Assembly (NCBI GenBank): GCA_951799425.1
Contig: OX637404.1
Location: 24,548,045-24,612,044, forward strand
Origin: Ilex aquifolium
Taxonomy: Eukaryota; Streptophyta; Magnoliopsida; Aquifoliales; Aquifoliaceae
Direction of reading: 5' to 3'
DNA: 64,000 nt
Shown piece after piece: positions 44,101 through 50,100 of the stretch. Both the position numbers and the translations under genes were made by a program. The notes beneath the pieces are model-generated. The model ran no database searches and was not told the origin of the DNA. It was given only the letters and a program-made list of their open reading frames with translations. The stretch's first letter is position 1. Each line of letters starts with the position of its first letter.

Positions 44101-47100
44101 GAAATTAATAAGCTACTTGAAATAATTGAAAGATTTACGGAATTTGAGAGAGAGAGAGAGATCTATGAAAAGGACAGTAAAGTAATCACTAACCTTTCAA
44201 AGCTTGCAGATATACCTTCAAACCAATAGATGAAAAGATCCTTGCTAATACGATTTTGATAGTTACGAATAAGACAACAAAAGGCAGCATTCCTGTCATA
44301 CAATCCTCAACATTCAACAATCCCATTATGGCAAGGAAAATTGCATAGATAAACTTTGATTAAAAATAAGCAGAAGTATTGTGGATTTGTAAAGACTTCA
44401 AGCATCATGTCACTATGAATACCTTAAAAATCTCCATCTATGGATTCAAACATCTCACACAAAATCACATGATATCTAAAATGATCAATTGATGTCAATC
44501 TAACTACACGCTGATCCTAAAAATCAAAGGGTATCGGCAAATTTTACGGCAATCAGCCAGTTCATAGAATGGTAAGGCACTATTGAAGTTCACAAGAGGC
44601 GCTATCCAATTTGTTACATGCTAAAACACTACATTCTAGACTCTCTCAGAAATAAGAATATGGAAAGCTAAAGTCCCCTCAGAAATAAGAATGTGGGGAC
44701 CTTAGCGAAATTCATTTGAAAAGCTAAAGTCCCCTAAAAAATAAAGGCTTTTGTTTGATTTGTTATCCTTAATTGGGTTAACACTTATTATATGTAGCAG
44801 GTGTAGAGACCCTACAAAAGTTCGCGCCCTGATATTTGTCTTACTTGTTTAAGTAGTGGAGAGTCTAATGCTCATCTTTTTATTGTGTGTTCATTTGCAA
44901 GGGGTTTGTGGAATACTTTGTTCCAAGTGACTTAGTGAGGCTTGGGTTTGTACTTCTACAGTGGAAAAGATGTTGCAAATCAAGTTTTGGGGTTTGGGAA
45001 TAAGAAGGAAGCGAAGGTATTATGGAATTGTGCGTTCATGGCAACTCTTTGGTGTATTTGGATGGAAAAAAATGAAAGAATCTTCAATAATCGCCATCTT
45101 CTTTCAAAATTAATAAGGGAGAGAATTGTTTGCATGGCTTCACTTTGGTCCAAAGCTTCGGAAGATTTGGAAGTTTGTCTTTGTCCGATCCTCGACGGAA
45201 TTGGAAGACGGCGTTATTTTAGCTTTCATTGTGTGTGTTTTTTGAAATGTCTTTTGCATTTTTTCTTTGTGCTGATATTTTATCCTCAATATTGTAATTT
45301 GTTTCTCCTTCCATTCTATAATAAAATTCTTCTTTTATCTTAAAAAAAATAGAAAACCATGGAGGAACTTGCAAGAACCTCGTCCCAAAACAAGGTAAGT
45401 CAAGTTGATCAAGCCATAGAAATAGAGGTTCAAAGGCAGTCTGCCAATTCAACAAGAAGTGGCTATGAATTGGGGCATGGCAATTTTTAGTGAAACAAAT
45501 AAATCTATGACTGAGCTACGAAGTTTAGTTTCAACAATTGATCGCAACGTAATCTTTGTCTTTGTGGTGGCAAATTTATGGATGGTGGAATTTAAGTTAT
45601 GCAAAGCTTCGTCTGTCTTTTAGGATGGGTATGTCACCAAAGCAAGCAATATGGCTTCCCTTGCAGATCCTAGAGAGAAGCTAAAAATGAGATTAGGGAA
45701 ACATTTACGTAGAGGGTGTTGGCAGATTCGTGCTAATTTAATTGAAGACAGATCTTGCACTCCATGGAAGAACTCCCATGTGCTCCTTGAGATCTTTGAT
45801 ATCACTTTAAGCACCATTGCTTCATTTTCAAGGGGTGAAGAGTAAATTAATCAAGAGGTAGATTTGGAAGCAATGATGAAGGATTAAAAGGAAAGTTTTA
45901 CCCTCCGTAGTCCTTAGCTTTTATATTAAACATTTTTCACTAGTTTTATGCCTTTGTTTCCAATTATAAAGGGTTGTTTACTCCGCATGCATTTTCTTTT
46001 CTATCGTCTATAATATATTTCTTCAAAGTGAAAAAAATACAAAATGAACATATGTCAAAAGAAACAAGGACTTAATTCAAGTAACCGAGATTGTTCCTTG
46101 ATTCTTAGTCCTTTCAGGGATTGAGAAAAAGAACACATTGCAAATGGACTAGATCTGACAATGTGACACAAAAATCTTGGTATCTTCTTTCTACTCTAGA
46201 GTAACGTCCCTGTTATCTTCACCCACAACCATTGGCCATATAAGTGAACCACGTAAATCTCGTGTTCATTCTTGTGTTTGCTTTGTGTTTGTAAGATTTA
46301 TTTATGCTCGTCTTCTCTGCCAATGGATTCTATGAATGAAGGTTTCATTACAATCTAATCTACTTATAAATGTCAGCATATGTGAAAACATTTTGATTTC
46401 CTATTTCATCCCTATTTAATAATGTTAAATCAATCATATCCCACATATCCTTATTAATGTCATCATTTTTCCTTCCACGTCTTATCAAAACTTTTCTTAT
46501 CGTATAGCATTAGATCTCTAACCTTTCGCTCTACTTAGTCTTATAGCTTTAGGTCTTTAATTACAATAATAACTCTAGTAATTCAAATTACTGTACAAAA
46601 ATGTACAGATTAATAACTAGGTTTAGTAAAATTAAAATAAGAATTAATTCTCCAACACATAATTTATTTATTCAGTTCAATTACACATAATTTATATTTT
46701 TTATAAGTTTAACAAAAAATTATTATTTAAATATGTTCACGTGCAACACACATCGTGTATTACTAGCCTAAGTTTTATAAAATTAATTATATCCGTATAC
46801 CTTCATATAATTTTTGTTTTTATACGTAATTTGACTTTCAAGTTTTTTTGAACTCTTTTACAAGTAATATTTGACTTCTAAATTATTTTGGACTCATTTA
46901 TAAGTAGTACACTTACATAATTTTTTTTATATCGATTCCTATATCCATATGAAGAAGCAAAGACGAATCTATATTATATTGTTACATACATATAGTTATC
47001 AAATTGAATCCTAAGATCACATGTGTTATATGTAAAAAAAAATTAATAATTAGGTTTAACAAGAAATAAAATATAGATAATTTTTTTGACATCAAATTTG

Positions 47101-50100
47101 TCATTTAATATAATTACACATAAAATTTATATTTTCATAGATTCAACAAAAAAATTATTATTTAAATTGTTTAACGCACGTCATGCATTGCTAGTATTAA
47201 AAAATGAAGAAAATGGTGAAAGATCTCAACTACAAAGACAACGAATAATATATAGATGTAAAAATAAAACAAAGCAAAAAACTATAAGAGGTAGAAGTCC
47301 GATGACAACTGCAATAGGGCACACATTTATTTGTTGTTAGGTGGACCTAATCTTCAATTAGGGGCAATACATACCAGGAGGTTCAAAGAAGGATCGTGCA
47401 TTAATGAACCATCATTGATGGACATGTGCCGGCATGAATCTATTTATCTATTTACTACTTAATTTGCTAGTTACTAGAACTGAAACTTCATAAAGCAGAC
47501 GTGTCCCAAATTTTTTTGATAGTAAACCAATGGATATTATAAATGAAACTAAAAAAAAGAGTACATGAGAGGATAGAGAGCCCTCTAAAAGTTACGAAAA
47601 TTAAAGAAAAAGCTAAAAACTGATAATAGAGAAAAAACAAAAGAAACAAAAAAAAAGTTGTGTCTCCACACACTTTTGCCCAATGATCCGTCATTAGAAA
47701 TATCAAAGCCCCTTCAAAGTCCTTTGAAGGTGAAGCCCAAAGATATGCAAGACAATTTTTTGTCCCACAAGTCTTCCAAAGTAACCTGCCCATCATCAAA
47801 AAACTTTTCATTTCTTTCCAACCATACCACCTTAGCAAGGCCAATGCAGAACATCTCCACAAGGTTGTAGCTCTATTACTTGAGTCAAAAGGCCCAAAAC
47901 CCTTCAAATCAATAATAAGTACTGAATCACACTATCGTGAAATTACCCAAGGGATCCCAAGAATCACCAAAAGTATGTTCCATAAGTTTGCAACAAATGA
48001 GCAATATGAAATAAATGATCCATACACTCCACCGCACTATTACAAAGGATACACCATTGCGGGTGAAGAAAATATAGCACATTGTTCTTTAGATCATCTC
48101 ATTAGTGCTAATTTATTTAAGTGATGCAGCCACGCAAATACTTGAACCTTTAAAGATGTGTTAGACACTTTCAAATCATGTTTGAGTGCTCAAAATTGAA
48201 ATATTTGTCTAATCGATCAAAGACTCAAAGAAAGACTTACAAGGAAACTCCCTTGATTAAGAAATGATCAATTTTCTATTATCCATGGAAGATAGACTCA
48301 TAACTAGATTAACAAGAATGCACAAAAGAAATGACAACTCACCAACTTCTCTTTATTCAAATTCCTAAACAAATTGAAGCCCCAACAAATTAAGGGAGGA
48401 AAAAGAAGAGGGAGGGAGAGAGAGAGCGCTTACTAATCGCTTGATCCATTTTTTATGATGCAAAAACTAGATTTATTACTGTAAAAAAACTTTTGCGAAA
48501 AGTCTTTAATATAACCAAAAGAAAAAGTGGTTCAGTACACGATACTTGCTCCCGCCACCACGGGTTCTCTAGAGGATCAAATATATGTAGCTTTACCCCT
48601 GCATACAGAGAGATTGTTACCCCTGCATACAGAGAGATTGTTACCCCTCTCGCTCCCGCCACCACGGGGTCTGGAGAGGGTCAAATATATGTAGTTTTAC
48701 CCCCCGCATGCGGAGAGGTTGTTTCCCCGACTAAACCCCTTGACGCTCAGGTCCAACACACTTGATTAATCATTAACAATTGAGTATCAAGCTATTCACG
48801 TCATGCATGCTCCAAGCTCGTACATACTAGTTGTTGATAATCTACTCATGGGTAAGAGAGGCCACACATGACATACCATCCCAAGACACATAAATAAAAG
48901 CCAAATACTTCGAGTTCAAATCTTACCATAACCATTTCCCTTTTGCCAAACCTTCCTTTATGTAAACAGCTGCATGCTCTGTCCTGGCTCTTTTTTCATG
49001 TTGTGGTGGTTTTAATGTATTAACGCATGCCTAAAAGAGTCAAATCACAATAATCAATGACCTTACTATATATTTAGAAGTCTTAACTGCAACAATGCTT
49101 TGCCTTCTCAATTCTTGCTATGAAAGGAAAACTGAGAATGCCTACTCTATGTGCTAAACTATTAAAAGGCCTCATTATATAACAAGTAAACAACCTTTTC
49201 AAGATGTTTGTTACGGGGAGAAGGAAAATGGAAAGGAAGGGAAAGAGGAAGGGGTGTTAAACAACCATCTACTCCAAAAGATTAAGCAATCGGAGAGGTG
49301 AAATACTTCAAAGTGACCCCTCACATGGCGGCTTGATTTTGGGCCAAACGCGTTAAAATAGTTTTAAATGCCAGCATAGAATGTTAGACCGCCATCTATT
49401 CTAAAAACTTAAACAATTGGGAGGGTGTCACGTAAGTGTTTAAACTTCAATAGGGAGAGGCAGAAGGGAGAGATAATGAGAAGGGAAGGACTACCCCCCC
49501 CCCCCCTCCTCTATGATAATTTCTACAACAAGAACATAAGAAAGGTGAAAGAAACTAATAATGTATGATTTTATATGCTGACCTTATCTAAATAATGTAA
49601 AAAAACACCGTATTTATGTAGTTTTGAAAAGAAACCAAAGTTAACTTTTCATCGCACTTACAAACGAATCCCCTTATGTGGGCTCAAAGGGAAAGTGAAT
49701 CCACTCTCTACTTTCCTTTCACCTTTTATATCCAACAAGAAAAGGTTTATGGTCCTTTTCACATCCACCTTCTTTCCTACCAATTTTCACCCATACAAAA
49801 CATAGTGCTAAGTACAAGAAATTAAAAGAATTCCAGTTTTACAACCAAGTTTATTAATTAAGAATCACCAAAAACTCGAAGTGATTGATCCCTAAAATTA
49901 CTTGTCGAAAATTCTGGTCAAATTTTAGTAAGCAAAAAATAACAAAAAAGAAAAAGACACAGCATCATCTAGAAGGCTTAAGGGCAAAGACTAAATGTCA
50001 AGAACAAGTACCCGACAAAAGACAAGGGCCGCAAGTTCCACCAGACCATACTGTGAGCTTGTCAAGGTTCCGCCCTTGTCATCCCTGGTTGTCTCACTCC

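Noticed and set aside
44942..45343. 133-codon plus-strand frame as a gene
   Set aside because: LINE 3' region with typical CIWMEKNERIF block, followed by an A tail.
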